This document shows positions 14,701 to 27,537 of a stretch of 64,000 nucleotides of DNA, one piece after another. Both the position numbers and the translations under genes were made by a program. Numbering within the stretch: the stretch's first letter is position 1; the number at the start of each line of letters is the position of its first letter. The stretch comes from Arenicola marina (taxonomy: Eukaryota > Annelida > Polychaeta > Arenicolidae). Below the pieces are notes generated by a model. That model was not told the DNA's origin. It saw nothing but the letters and a program-made list of their open reading frames with translations, and ran no database searches. Location: the NCBI GenBank assembly GCA_964019135.1, contig OZ025260.1:12828254-12892253 (forward strand), written 5' to 3'.

Positions 14701-14946
14701 CTGGACCACCAGCAATCACAGCAACGAATCCAAATGTCGAATATTTCAACGGCGCAAGATAAACTGAGGCAAAAAATTAGCCTCATTGAAGGGGAAATCA
14801 CCGAACTGGAACGCCATAAGAATGAATACAGCGCCACCTGTGATGAGATCGACGTACAGATGAATAAGCGAAGGAAGAAGCTTGAAATGGTCAGACAAAC
14901 CATCGGGCACCTTCGTAGTGACATGGAGCAAATGCGTCCTTTCTAA
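8722..14946 (+). CDS. RING-finger, coiled-coil protein, 5 exons, 506 aa
   Basis: Probable E3 ubiquitin ligase, inferred from the RING. I assembled five exons: 8722-8778, 12060-12141, 12580-13241, 13833-14214 and 14609-14946. All introns are GT-AG and the phases match. The start ATG at 8722 sits in an AAACATGC context. Residues 1-255 are mostly polar and low complexity. A C3HC4 RING spans about residues 260-300, with ligands C260, C263, C280, H282, C285, C288, C297 and C300. Intron 3 splits it just after the first Cys pair (CPTCRARM, then LPPSHNAM). Residues 300-394 look unstructured. Residues 395-506 (exon 5) are a long charged, heptad-like coiled coil ending MEQMRPF. RING plus coiled coil recalls TRIM or RNF proteins, but I see no B-box. 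An ATTAAA near 15094 could serve as poly(A) signal. The 3' end converges with paralogue A. I do not recognise a specific orthologue. Confidence 0.85.
9028..11095 (-). mobile_element. Truncated tRNA-type SINE interrupted by a 1.9-kb insertion
   Basis: The left part, 9028-9083, and the right part, 10981 to about 11095, together match the body of the SINE at 51345-51604 (GCTTTAACCACTTTTGGTCA, then TGGAGCCATGTCCCC, then CACACAGACATGG). The tRNA-like head is missing, so this copy is 5' truncated. The two parts are separated by the element at 9084-10980. It lies in intron 1 of the RING gene. Confidence 0.8.
9084..10980. mobile_element. 1.9-kb non-autonomous DNA transposon with 9-bp target duplication
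   Basis: The insertion is bounded by a perfect 9-bp direct repeat CAATGGGAG (9075-9083 and 10981-10989) that occurs once in intact SINE copies. Its ends form an imperfect terminal inverted repeat: about 21 of 27 positions match over AAGGCTGCGCGGCGTAAGG and following bases on the left against the reverse complement of the right end. G-rich subterminal stretches are also loosely inverted. A 9-bp duplication suggests a Mutator-like element. No transposase frame is visible inside; the interior is AT-rich non-coding DNA. Confidence 0.7.
11389..11788. mobile_element. 400-bp piggyBac-type MITE (family M1), complete copy
   Basis: TTAA flanks both sides (11385-11388 and 11789-11792). The inner ends form an inverted repeat of about 26 bp starting AGTTGCATGTCAAG and reaching CTTTCCCGC. 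TTAA target duplications are the mark of piggyBac-like elements. Related copies lie at 30424-30760 (3' end lost) and about 58772-58905 (interior deleted). It has no coding capacity and sits in intron 1 of the RING gene. Confidence 0.8.
13366..13536. mobile_element. Short palindromic MITE in RING-gene intron 3
   Basis: The left end CCGGTGTGGTATGCGG followed by GTCCCCC is mirrored by the right end, whose reverse complement reads CCGGTGTGGCATGCGG followed by GTCCCCC. This gives terminal inverted repeats of about 28 bp around a 170-bp element with a G-run near 13500-13515. It lies between the two halves of the RING coding sequence, inside the intron. Confidence 0.65.
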
Positions 14947-15093
14947 CCCATTGCGGTCCCCTTATGGTTGTGATTCAAAGACAAACTGCCACATTACCCA
15001 GCATGTAGTATTTACATAAGGGTGCATGCTGGCCCTTATTGAAGGTAATGTTAGCCCTTATATTTATGCATGTGATACATGTCTATCGTTGTT

Positions 15094-15099
15094 ATATTA
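15094..15099 (+). terminator. Possible poly(A) signal of the RING gene
   Basis: ATTAAA about 150 bases past the stop codon at 14946, followed by a T-rich stretch. It is the nearest canonical-type signal I see downstream. Weak by itself. Confidence 0.35.
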
Positions 15100-15184
15100 A
15101 ATATTTTGCTGCATCATGTTGAGCATTTGAACTTATATTTCATTTACTATAGGTTACGTGTATTGCCTTCGATCTATAGGGGGA

Positions 15185-15376
15185 ACGCTACCTGAGGCGG
15201 CGTGGACCCCCCACCCCCCCCGGGCGCAAGTTTTCTATTGACGTCACCACCCCCCCCCCAAGTCGTAAAAAAAGTGGTGGGTCTCCCCCGGTCGCAATTT
15301 TGTTCAGAGCCCCCCTCCCTACCGTCCCGGTCGCAAGTTTGGACATCCCCTTTCAAATTCCTGGATCCGCCCCTGC
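15185..15376. mobile_element. C-rich MITE-like fragment with GGATCCGCCCCTG end
   Basis: C-runs alternate with GTCGCAAGTTTG-like stretches and end in TTCCTGGATCCGCCCCTG, the same terminus seen near 7984 and 58033. It lies between the convergent 3' ends of the RING gene and paralogue A. No target duplication could be assigned. Confidence 0.4.
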
Positions 15377-15467
15377 GTGAGGGCACTGTTGAAACACCGC
15401 TTTGAACGACCAATAACTCAAAAGTTATCACTGATGTTTATCGCATAAAGTCAATATAACATCTGTA

Positions 15468-15473
15468 TTTATT
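15468..15473 (-). terminator. Poly(A) signal of paralogue A
   Basis: AATAAA on the minus strand, about 30 bases past the stop codon of paralogue A (stop at 15503-15505). This implies a very short 3' UTR. Confidence 0.6.
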
Positions 15474-15502
15474 CGTAATCATTCCGCGAGTAGGATAAAT
15501 AG

Positions 15503-18500
15503 TTAATTGCCACATTGTCTGTCTATGATGGCCATCTGACCGAAGCCAGTGTCGTCGAGCGGACAGCTGAGCTCCAAGTTCGTGCCTCCGAACACGTAGT
15601 GGACGGTCACCAGCTCGTTGGCTCCCCCGGTCAAGGTCAAGGTCATCTCGTTGGCGTCTATGACCATGTTTGTGAAGCGCGACTGTGACATAGGAACCCA
15701 CTTGCTTAATTCGCCCTGAAGGATCAGCTCTGTGTTCCTAAACAGATGAAAGCCGGTGCATACTACACTGAAGAATTTACGTAAATGTGCATATATATAT
15801 TGCGTGAAATAAAATAACGATGGATAAAAAAGGGGTCTGGAAGGGGTAAATGGCGACCTGCGAGACAGGCATATTTAAAAAATCGACATCCGACAGTGAT
15901 CCTCATATTCCGACGCTGAGGATGTGAAAAAGCGACATCGACACAGACTTTTTAAACAACGACACTGAGTTTAGCCAAAAAGCAACGTGGAACGTCGCGA
16001 AATAATGACATTCGACACCGAGAATTGAGCAAAATCGACACTGGATACTGCCCCCCCACCCACCCACCCCTGAGACCCTTATAAAAGAAACTACCAGGAG
16101 ACACTCTCGCACAGAAATAAAGTATGCTTACCCTAAAATTGAGGAGAAGCATATAACAATTAGTGCTGTAATAGGAAATCGAGGAATTTAAGCGGTACTA
16201 GAGCAGATATTAGGATGAAAAATACGATTTAATAAATGACTTAATAAACTCATTTAGAATGATATTGTATTAAAACAACGTCAATCGAAACCTAGCAATA
16301 TTAAGATTGGGCTAATCCTCCGAAAAAGAAGCTCGTGAAATACTTACTAAATTTTGTTGAGTGAAACAACTAACCTGACTGTGAAGACCGGACTGGTATA
16401 ATAGACGCAGAAATCAGATTTCGGACAGTCGTCGAATGTTATTGGATTATTGTCGTTGAAGTCGAAGACCACGGTGTGGTTATCCCGCGAGAAAGCTCGG
16501 CTTGTTGGAAACTTGAGAGAAAAGAATGTTATATTAACAACACAAGTTAAACGAGTGTTTTCAACCTCTGGCTTGAGATTTGTATGTTACGTACGTGACT
16601 ACACCTGGCGTCACAATCTTTCTGGCGTGATCACTGGCAGCGGTCAATACAATAGACACCGTACACCTATCTTCTTTCAGGTTCTCTTTACGTCAGCTTT
16701 TGATGCGCGACGACCAAGAGGCAGTTACAACCTAGTTTCCCATTGGACAGATCTTTCATTGCAATGGAAGCCAAAAACTAGACCCGTGATTGCGTTTCTT
16801 TTTCTCTAACAACTCCTAATTACCTATACCGATCGAGTTATGAATCACCATCTTGTTAGGTGAGTATGATATTGACCTTTGACCTACATAGCCCAATATC
16901 GACGTTGGCCTCACTTCATCGATCACCTTATGTCACAACCAATGCAGAATATTTCATATTTACATCAGATCCGAAGTGGGCATCCGTGGGGCCGATGGTG
17001 ATGGACTCGCCATCGGTGATGTCTGCTCCCAGCATGATTCCGAACATGGAGCCTGCGATACTGGTGTATGTGGACCACATCTCCCCAGTGAAGCCAGTGA
17101 ACGCTCTCTGCCAACACAAAAGTGTGTAAGACAATACATGTACGTACGAAAATCGTGGATGACTTTTACTTATCGATTTGTCTGCTTCTGCCATTATCTG
17201 TGGAATAGTGGAATCATTGCAGCACAGGTTGAGTTTCCGACCAAGACAATCATATTCGAGGTGATTATTTACATGTGAATTTGGTAACGAAAACCCATTG
17301 GAATAAACCAAAAACCAAACCTCTTCCATCCTTCATTATACTTGACAAAGAAATCTTTCAATTTTGGTTTCACATGAAGTTCAGCTCGTTGTCCAATTAT
17401 ATTCATTGGCCCAATTCAACACATGTGTGTTTAATGGTGGCCGCATAAAACATTAATCTATCTAATAATTCGTGATTGAATAAGGCCAACGACTGAATCG
17501 AAAGTGATCAAGTAATAACATTACGAACATATGTAAAATGTAATTTTTTAAGTGCACATTTCAAAATGTGCTAACTCACCTGCATGATTTGCTTGTCAAC
17601 TGCCATCGCAGGTTTAGCCGGCTTAAGAATCAAGCCTGAGGTTGAACATGACCTGTCAGTGTCAACGAAACGCTATTACCAGCATCATCACCATTAATTA
17701 CCACCATCATTATCCTCCTTAGATTATCAACGTCATCGTCATCATCATTATTATCATTAATATAGTGATGGTCAACATGTGAAATCGTGTGCACCAGAGT
17801 CATTTAAGGTTGCTATGAATTGACAACACATGGATGATTATGATAAAAATCTTAATGATGAATAGATAATATTTCAAAAAATGCGTGCTTTCCAATTAAA
17901 CCATTACGCCATGTCATTTGTACATCAGCGATCAGTTGTACCACTATTATATGTACACAACTGCCGACAGCACTGAGGTATATGAAAGGACAATCTTTGA
18001 TGTACAGTGTATAATGTTTGACATATGCACGCACTCCCTGCATTCGAATCACTCCGATTTGACTCCATTATATCTATGTTGTCGCTTACTTCCTCATTTT
18101 CACACTCGCTCTCCAGGGCGGCGGTGCGCAAATCGATGGTAAAAATGCGTCGCGCATTCTACAAATTAGCGCAGGGGACCCAATATAAACCTAATATGCA
18201 ACACTCTCAATTATAACTTTTTCAGAGTGGTAAAAGTTGTATTTTCCTGTATTAATTAATTAACACAGAGCTCGTTATTTTTATGTTTCATTCTTGAAAA
18301 TTTGAATGTAAGAAATTGCCCCGGCCGACAGCAGGGGTACAAGCGGAGCTTGCGTAGCGCCACCGGGTGGGGAGCTTGAGATGTACGTTGCGCCACCATT
18401 GTACTTGCCTCATAAGGAGTTCGATGTCGGTGTATCCTATCTTATCGCCCGGCCCTACGGGCCCTGTGCTCAGGGTGGCTACCACACTCTCCAGCTGCGG

Positions 18501-21500
18501 ATACAGCTCGTCCCGGACTGCAGCACGATGTGGGATGAATATTATATATTGCCCAATACTTTTCGGGTATAAATGCGCACCTATGTACCTATGACCCCCC
18601 CCCCCCTCCCTTGGTAGATAATTGAGGGTAACAGGGGTCCAGGCACAGGGGTCACATGTTGGTTCTTGCTGATGCTCTTCGCAAGGGCAATATGAAGATA
18701 TATGAGGGGGGGGGGGGGGTGTCTGAACCCGTCCCCCTTTTTGAGGTAGGTTGATCCGTGGTCAATGGTATATGTATGCCAGCTAAAGCCCCGTCCAGAA
18801 GACAGCTTGTTCCGAAGTCTGTCTCATATTTTTTTTTTCAATATCTGAGTCCGTTTCTAACGTGTGACAGAATGACGTACGCTGATTGGCCAGAAATTGT
18901 ATGAACTATAGGCTTGACCTAGCGAATGGAGCATGTTCTCTTCCACCCGATCTATCGGTCATAAAGTAGCCTGTGGGTTTGTCCGGGGGCCTGTCCAGGC
19001 GGTAAGGTAGACAGTGGCATATAGACAAACTTGTGTCCATAGATAAACTCTGGACGTGGCTTTAGATGTGGATGCCACACCCACCTTTTTGTACTGGACC
19101 TCCATATTATTTTGGTCCACCCCCCGCCCCCCTCCCCCCTGTCGTAAGAATTTCACACTCAAAGAGAATCATCCCTCGCAAATTCTCAATTTCCTGGATC
19201 CCCGCCAACTTGTGACTCCCACATGATTGCTTGCTGGCTTTGCCCCTGAACATGGTGGCCGTTTAGCATGGGGCTGACAGGCATATTTAGGCTCCATGCG
19301 GAGCAATTTTTTCTCAATATATATGGTGGTGGACATAACTATGTTGCTTATATTTAGGTGGCTAGCCAAACTATATTATTTATATTTGGGTGGCTAGCGA
19401 AACAATCTTAATCGTGATTGGGTGTTTCCATTCATGTTCGATAAGTATATCGACTCCATCTATATCAAGAGCGCCCGGCTGGACGCTTGTGGTGCAGAAC
19501 GTATCTTTATGAGATACAACACATGATATCTACCGTAAGGAGCGCCCGGCTGGACGCTTGTGGTCCAGAACGTATCTTTATGAGATGCAGCACATAATAT
19601 CTACCGTAAGGAGCGCCCGGCTAGACGCTTGTGGTCCAGAACGTATCTTTATGAGATGCAACACATAATATCTACCGTAAAGAGCGCCCGGCTAGACGCT
19701 TGTGGTCCAGAACGTATCTTTATGAGATGCAACACATAATATCTACCGTAAAGAGCGCCCGGCTGGACGCTTGTGGTGCAGAACGTATCTTTATGAGATA
19801 CAACACATGATATCTACCGTAAGGAGCGCCCGGCTGGACGCTTGTGGTGCAGAACGTATCTTTATGAGATACAACACATAATATCTACCGTAAAGAGCGC
19901 CCGGCTGGACGCTTGTGGTCCAGAACGTATCTTTATGAGATACAACACATAATATCTACCGTAAAGAGCGCTCGGCTGGACGCTTGTGGTCCAGAACGTA
20001 TCTTTATGAGATACAACACATAATATCTACCGTAAAGAGCCCCCGGCTGGACGCTTGTGGTCCAGAACGTATCTTTATGAGATACAACACATAATATCTA
20101 CCGTAAAGAGCGCCCGGCTGGACGCTTGTGGTCCAGAACGTATCTTTATGAGATGCAACACATAATATCTTCCGTAAAGAGCGCCCGGCTGGACGCTTGT
20201 GGTCCAGAACGTATCTTTAAGAGATACAACACATGATATCTACCGTAAAGAGCGCCCGGCTGGACGCTTGTGGTCCAGAACGTATCTTTATGAGATACAA
20301 CACATAATATCTACCGTAAAGAGCGCCCGGCTGGACGCTTGTGGTCCAGAACGTATCTTTATGAGATACAACACATAATATCTACCGTAAAGAGCGCCCG
20401 GCTGGACGCTTGCGGTGCAGAACGTATCTTTATGAGATGCAACACATAATATCTACCGTAAGGAGCGCCCGGCTGGACGCTTGTGGTCCAGAACGTATCT
20501 TTATGAGATACAAAACATGATATCTATCGTAAAGAGCGCCCGGCTGGACGCTTGTGGTCCAGAACTTATCTTTATGAGATACAACACATGATATCTACCG
20601 TAAGGAGCGCCCGGCTGGACGCTTGTGGTCCAGAACGTATCTTTAAATGGTGCGACGCCGAGCGCGTCGGCAAACATCGAGGTGATTCCAATCCTCCATT
20701 GATAACCACTCGGCTGGTAATCTTCGCTGACTCTACCCTAGAATAAAAAACATTGTCCACGAAAATAGTGTATATTTAAAACTGTGCATGCACTGTTGTG
20801 TATTCTTAGCAATATGTATCGTGCCTGCCTGATGTCACCACTTAGTGTTTGTACTTGATTTCTAGGGAGGTATGTTTCAATTAAAGGTGGGGCGGGGGTA
20901 GCCGGGGTGGGGCACATGGATACCAACTTAATTAAATATATAATAGTTTATAAATAATATTGAATTATGATGAAGATTTCGTCAAATTATGATTAAATTA
21001 TAATTAAATTATTACAAATTAAATAAGAGGGTATAGTTAATTATTACATCAATGACTTTTGAAATCTTTTGGGATCTTTTGGAAAGTTCACCGCATAAAT
21101 TGGATAAATATAACCCTGCGATCACATAATACGTGGACCTGGCTCCTGGTCCAGACTTTGAACGCGCAAATCATGGCACGACATGTTAACGATTAGCCCC
21201 CAGGTATTAACAAATCGTCACAGAAACTTGTAAATCGTGCGATTACCTGGCCAATGAGAGCTGACGATATATATATATATATATATATATAAATGTTCAG
21301 CTTACTTGTGTAACTCTGTTTATTTCGAGGCTCGCCAGAGCTATGCGGGACGGGGCCATGCAGTATTGGAGGGTGAGTCCCGCCCTCTCCGCCCCGAGCG
21401 CCATCTGGTGCAGCCAATCGCGCCCCAAGGTCAGGCTGGTCACCGTGGCCTCCATGAAGTTAAACTGTCTGTTCAGCCAGTCCTGTTCGTACGTGATCAG

Positions 21501-24500
21501 CCCCCAGGCGGCCGTAGGGAGCAGCAAATCGTCCCAGAAACGCTGTTAAGGAGATAATGAAAGTTGTTGGCTTACATTAATAGGGGGGGGGGGGGGGGGG
21601 GGGGCAAGGGGTATTTCCGTTCCTCGGGAATGGGTTTTTCATTTCACCGTGAACTGAGAAAATGAGTGAAATGGGGTATTAGCCGACTGGCGTGATGAGG
21701 GATGTTCATTAATCGTGAACTGGGAATTTTAATATTAAAGGGAACCGCTAGCCTGGCCTCTAACGCTGCTTTACCGATTCATATAAGACCCAATTGTCTA
21801 TCTTCCAAATTACAGAATATTTCGTCCTATCTATAGTTCACAATCACATTTAGAAGTGTCCACCGGGCACCCAGGCGGCAGCCCTTTTTGGAGGTGTGTC
21901 CGCGCTTGACCAATCAGGAGACGATACTTTATTTCTGCCGTTTTATATTGACTTATATTTCTATATCTATAGTTATATATGGAGAGCCCCGAGTCATTGT
22001 TATGCGTTTCCAAAGTTCCTTAACAATATGGCACTTTCACGGCTGTAATTCAAAACTCTGTCTGTGCCTCTGTTTGAGTCGCCATTAATTGATTGATGCC
22101 CCTATATGTAAATTGTACCTGTTCTGTAGGGAGGGAAGACCTGGGCTCGTCTTCCACAATAAAGCTGTAATTGCCTCCGTTTTGTGAGGCATACACTGTA
22201 TCCGCTGACCTGTGAGACGGAATGAATATACAGACGGAAACACCACACACGGAGCATATTGTATCAACCTATATTATTGTTCAGAAATAAATTACAGCTT
22301 CACACACGCATCACGTCGACATGAAGGCTTGATTGACATCACGCTACTGTGTAGCTTCAATGCCATGCTAATTCCATCCTTGACGTTTGTGCACATACGA
22401 CTACGTTTGTACTTTAATGCTTTGCGACGGAAGTAATTTGAAAGCATGTGAAGCTAAAGCATTAACTAAACTGCCTCTTGATACTGATATTATCATGCAC
22501 ACATTTTTGTTGCGTGCTGCAAATCCACGTTTTAGGATTGAGATATTCATGACATATACTCCGTATTTAATATGGGAATATTAAACACGTGAATTTATTA
22601 GCACGAGTGCAGAATAACGATGTGTTTCTTTGAATATTATCAGAAGTTACGTGTACATCATAAATTGAACTTACCACCATCGATTATGGGCAACTAAGGG
22701 CCACCCTGTCTGCTCGTGCAGGTAGCTATGGTGACACACACATGGTCTATTAGAGCAGCGCCACACAATTAGTGACACATGTTACCGCATAATAACCAAA
22801 AAATAATGGCATTATGAAGAGCTAACGTTCACTGATTGAAAATTAAATTTAATGTAACAAAATGAATCGAGTATCACGAATTAATAAAAAAATTATACAA
22901 ATAATATGTATATGTGGTTTTAGCTACGTTTCGCCACAAGCTAATTAACCTTAATTAACCCCAGCAGTAAATTAGGGAGAGAAAAATGAACAAAATGTGT
23001 TTGTCACCTGATTCCGTTTGGAAAGACATCTGGTCTGGCGACCCACTCCTTCACCCCGTTACCATCACCCTTGTAGTACCACCACGAGTCATACTGCACG
23101 TACCTGCATGGCCAAGGTCACTCCAAGGTTAAATGTCAAGTTATATATATAGCGTTGTACATCATGATGAGTCTGATCCATGATTACAAACTGGGAATGA
23201 AGGTCCCGGGTTCACTAGGTAGAGTGAAGGGAGTCTGATACCTTTTCCGATCTCCGCGATCGGCATCCAGGAATTCTTGGAGATTCGCGATCAGCTGTTG
23301 GCAATTTTTAGGGTTCATTATCCGTACAATTCTTGGTTCAACGCGAAGACCATTTGCCTATTTACTGCGATCCATTAAAGCAGTCCGTACATTCCTCGAT
23401 ATTCGCGATATCACCATTACGGCGCCTCCCCTAGAGTTCGCTGTCCAAAAGGCGTACAACCGCAGTAATCTTGAAGGTATTAGACATGTGGCGGGAGGGG
23501 GGGAGGGGGGGGGGGCGATTGTACATTAAATTCTAAGGTATAATGAGCGTATCGAATTTTAACGTTTAATGTCATTTATTAATTAGCACATTGATATTTA
23601 ACTCTTAAATTTATGTGCACATTTAATTTCAACGTTTGACATTAGATGTTATTGCGTGAAGCCTGCGGTACGTACTTGTAAGGTATGCTGTTGGTATCTG
23701 CGTATTCCTTGACAGCAAGAATTGTGTCTTCGTAATTCATGCCTCCTTCCGTGTTATAGTAATAATAAGCACCTGAAGGGTGTATCATGGAATTTAATAT
23801 TCAGTTACATTATTTGTAATTTCTACTGTAGTATGTACAGAGCTTTACAATGGATATTACCACCATAACGAATTACTGTTACGGTTCGAACCATCCTAAG
23901 ATATGGCGACGACCGAACAAATGGCACCACTACATATTTAACTCTAACCAATTATATAAAAAAAACATTCAAGCCGTATGTGTAACACGTAACAAAATAA
24001 GAAATTACTAATGATAATGTTAATATGACATATTAATACCGTTATCGGTCCAGAATCCGATGTAGTTGTTGACCAGGTCGGTGTCTCTCAGCGCCGTGTC
24101 TTTGTTGGTATTTGCTCTCATCATGGTACCCCAGTCAGCCATGGCCTGAAGCCAAGATAGGTTACGATAACGTTATAGGGCTATAAAGTCTCGTTCGCAT
24201 AGACTTCCGGTTTACTCATTTTGGGGACAAACAAACGAAGCACGTGTTCGGAACGAGTTTAGAATATCTGCGCACACTGGTATCCTGACTATCTGTGACG
24301 TTGGCGTGACCTGTATGTTACGCAAAGAGTGAGACTGGGAACCAGACTACCTGCGCAAAAGCCAGGCACCGAGGGGTGGGTCCATTGCGGAAGGCCTAGC
24401 GATATAATAAACAATATTTAAGAAATATAGCGTCAGAAAACGGATAGACGACATATTTTTTGTTCGTCTGCGCTATCACAATGACGAATATTTGTTACGA

Positions 24501-27361
24501 CGGGACAATACGACTGAGAAACTAACGTTTTTTTGCATTTAGTACGAACACGAGGCATTATGACGTCACACGGACTCTCCCCAAGGCAACGTTGGCGCAA
24601 CGCTTCAAACAGAAAACTTACAAAAATGAAGAAACTTGGTCTTTTCGTGATCCAAAAGTGATACGAAAACATCCGATTGGTCTTATTTTATCTTTACAAT
24701 GTAGTTTAATGACGCATCCGTGTGCTGTTACTCCATCACTGCACATTTTGACAGCGGAATGGTTAAGTCGATCACTTGTCCTCGCCATTTTTGTTACCGC
24801 GGAGGCACGCGAAACTCTGTGACGTCATTCACTTTTTGAGGAACTTGCGAAAGCCCGGGCGCAGGGCTAAATTTAGAACGTTATTTATAGCTTTCGAGTG
24901 TTTTTAAGACGGATTTTTCCTTGTATATTCCCAAAGTTCTGCGCTTCATCGCCTCCAAATATTTTAACGTATATCTCCCATAGCCATGTGTAGTGAAATG
25001 GTACTCATAGTCTTTAGAATAAACCTGGAAAGAAATTGACTTATAGCTGCCTATACTTCAACATGGAGCACGTGTGTTTGTTTGTCCCCAAAACTGAAGT
25101 CTCGCGGCCCGATCGCGAGAACTGTATAGCCCTATTGGGTTATCCCCTATCCAGCAGCCATGGGCGCATTTCTTTGGTAACCCGGGTGTATTCCTGTGGT
25201 GGACCGATTACGCACATTACGCATCGGTCCACCGCCCGACACTTCTTTCACCCGGGCATGGGTGCGCGCACATCCATTCGGTATGCCGATGTGTCCCGTT
25301 CAAAACAGCACGGGACATTCGGGATAAGATGGCGGCTGATTGAAAGGTGATGAGAGTAGGTTGGTTCCGGTGCCCCCTACGTGCACCGGATGTGAACGGT
25401 GTGTGCATTTCATTGGAATATGGATATCCCTGTCGGCACACCTGGAAATTCCCTGTCACGTGTTGCGGGTCCCGGGCGGGATACCGAACCTGGCCCAAAG
25501 AAATGCGCCCCATGAAAGCTGTGAAGTTTCTAGTCTGTCCAAGCGACAGGCTGGCTACAGTAATTAGGGCGCAATATATTCAGCCTATGTAGGTCATATT
25601 ACGACAATTGGAAGGGTCAAGGTAGAGAGGGGCCTTGTCTCTGGGAGTAACTTTCTGACAATTTGCAAAGAAACACATCTTTATTCTGCACAAGTGGGAT
25701 TCGATCCCCACACCGGCCGCTTGGCATAGCATAACGGCTATAGAACACACTCGACAAGTGGGATTCCATCCCGGCACCGGCCGCTTGGCATAGCATAGCG
25801 GCTATAGAGCACACTCGACAAGTGGGATTCGATCCCGGCACCGGCCGCTTGGCATAGCATAGCGGCTATAGAGCACACTCGACAAGTGGGATTCGATCCC
25901 CGAACCGGCCACTTGGCATAGCATAGCGGCTATAGAGCACACTCGACAAGTGGGATTCGATCCCCGCACCGGCCGCTTGGCATAGCATATCGGCTATACA
26001 GCACACTCGACAAGTGGGATTCGATCCCCGCACCGGCCGCTTGGCATAGCATAGCGGCTATAGAGCACACTCGACAAGTGGGATTCGATCCCCGCACCGG
26101 CCGCTTGGCATAGCATAACGGCTATAGAGCACACTCGACAAGTGGGATTCGATCCCCGCACCGGCCGCTTGGCATAGCATAGCGGCTATAGAGCACACTC
26201 GACAATATCCGAATATACCTACAGGGGAGAGGCCCAGTGTCTTCCGATTATTGCCGTTAAAATACCGATTGCCAGAAGCATATATTTCAGAATCTGTAAA
26301 TTGATAGAAATATATGATACGCCGTATACATGGTGTGAACCTGCAGTATTGTCCCACTCATTCTTTTTTCATTAGAAGAGACGCCGTATCTATACATATT
26401 CATCGGCGTTGAACCCATTTAAACCATCATCAATGTTGAAAAATCATTCCGGCTGACCAGTCTGCAAACACAAAACGATTAGGCCATTTATCCTTCGTCG
26501 TCTTGGGAGACTTCTCGGTCCGTTGTTTGCACAAAAGCAGGAAAAGACATCATGAATTTTCTCCTAAACTCACTGACCTTGTTAATACCCCCGTCCGTGT
26601 AGTACATGACGGTGGAATAGACGAAGCCCTGAGGCACTTCGGCCGCCCGCCCCATCAGGCCCCAGCTGACCGTCATGCCCCCGTCACGTGACGTGTACTG
26701 GGCCGACCCAGCCATCGGGTTCATCATCGATGACGTCAGAACTGTGCTGCCATCCGGCGTGAAGAGAGCGAGGGGGCCGTGGTCGAGGCCGTCCTTGATA
26801 GAGGTCACGTCCTCCGAGCTCCATCTGGCGGTCAAAAAACAAACAAACTAACTTTTCATTTAATATTTTTTTCAGAAGCGATTTTGGTCAACAAAATAAA
26901 ACAAAGCAAAAAAAATAATAATACTATAACTAATAGGCCTACATTTAACACTGACATTTAAGAAGTCATTCAACACTGGCCTATCCAATGGATGTGAGGC
27001 TGGGGGAGGTGGGTGTCATGACGTAACCACCTCACTTTACACCTTACCCCCCATTGATGTAAACATCTTAGGGTCCCATTATGAGAGAGGAGCCGAGGGT
27101 TAGAAAAGGAGAGCTCGGTATTGTCAGGGACACTGCTAGACCTCCACACTGATGGCCACTGACACGTTGAGCCGCTTGCTACGGTCTCCCCACATGTAGC
27201 CGCCGTAGGCCAGGTAACCCAGCTCCTCGGTCCGGTCGGCCTCTGTCGCGTTCTCCACGTAGAAGCTGGGGAAGGCGGACGACACCCACTCCCTGTCACC
27301 AACGCTGGAGTTAAACACGTAACTCAGGTAGGTCTGAAACCGAGAACACAACAAACCCGCT

Positions 27362-27400
<39 letters not shown>

Positions 27401-27506
27401 GGTATTATTCAACGACCCTGCTCCATATATATATATGTGATTGTATTATTCAACGACCCTGCTCCATATATATATATGTGATGGTATTATTCAACGACCC
27501 TGCTCC

Positions 27507-27537
<31 letters not shown>

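Noticed and set aside
16450..16809. 119-codon plus-strand frame
   Set aside because: It overlaps antisense to exon 16 of paralogue A and has no family features.
25690..26204. CRISPR array (regular repeats)
   Set aside because: Units are contiguous without unique spacers, in an intron of an animal gene. The same holds for all other arrays in the window.
25690..26204. Cluster of genuine tRNA genes
   Set aside because: Spacing between A-box-like and B-box-like parts is too short for an anticodon arm, and no acceptor stem pairs.
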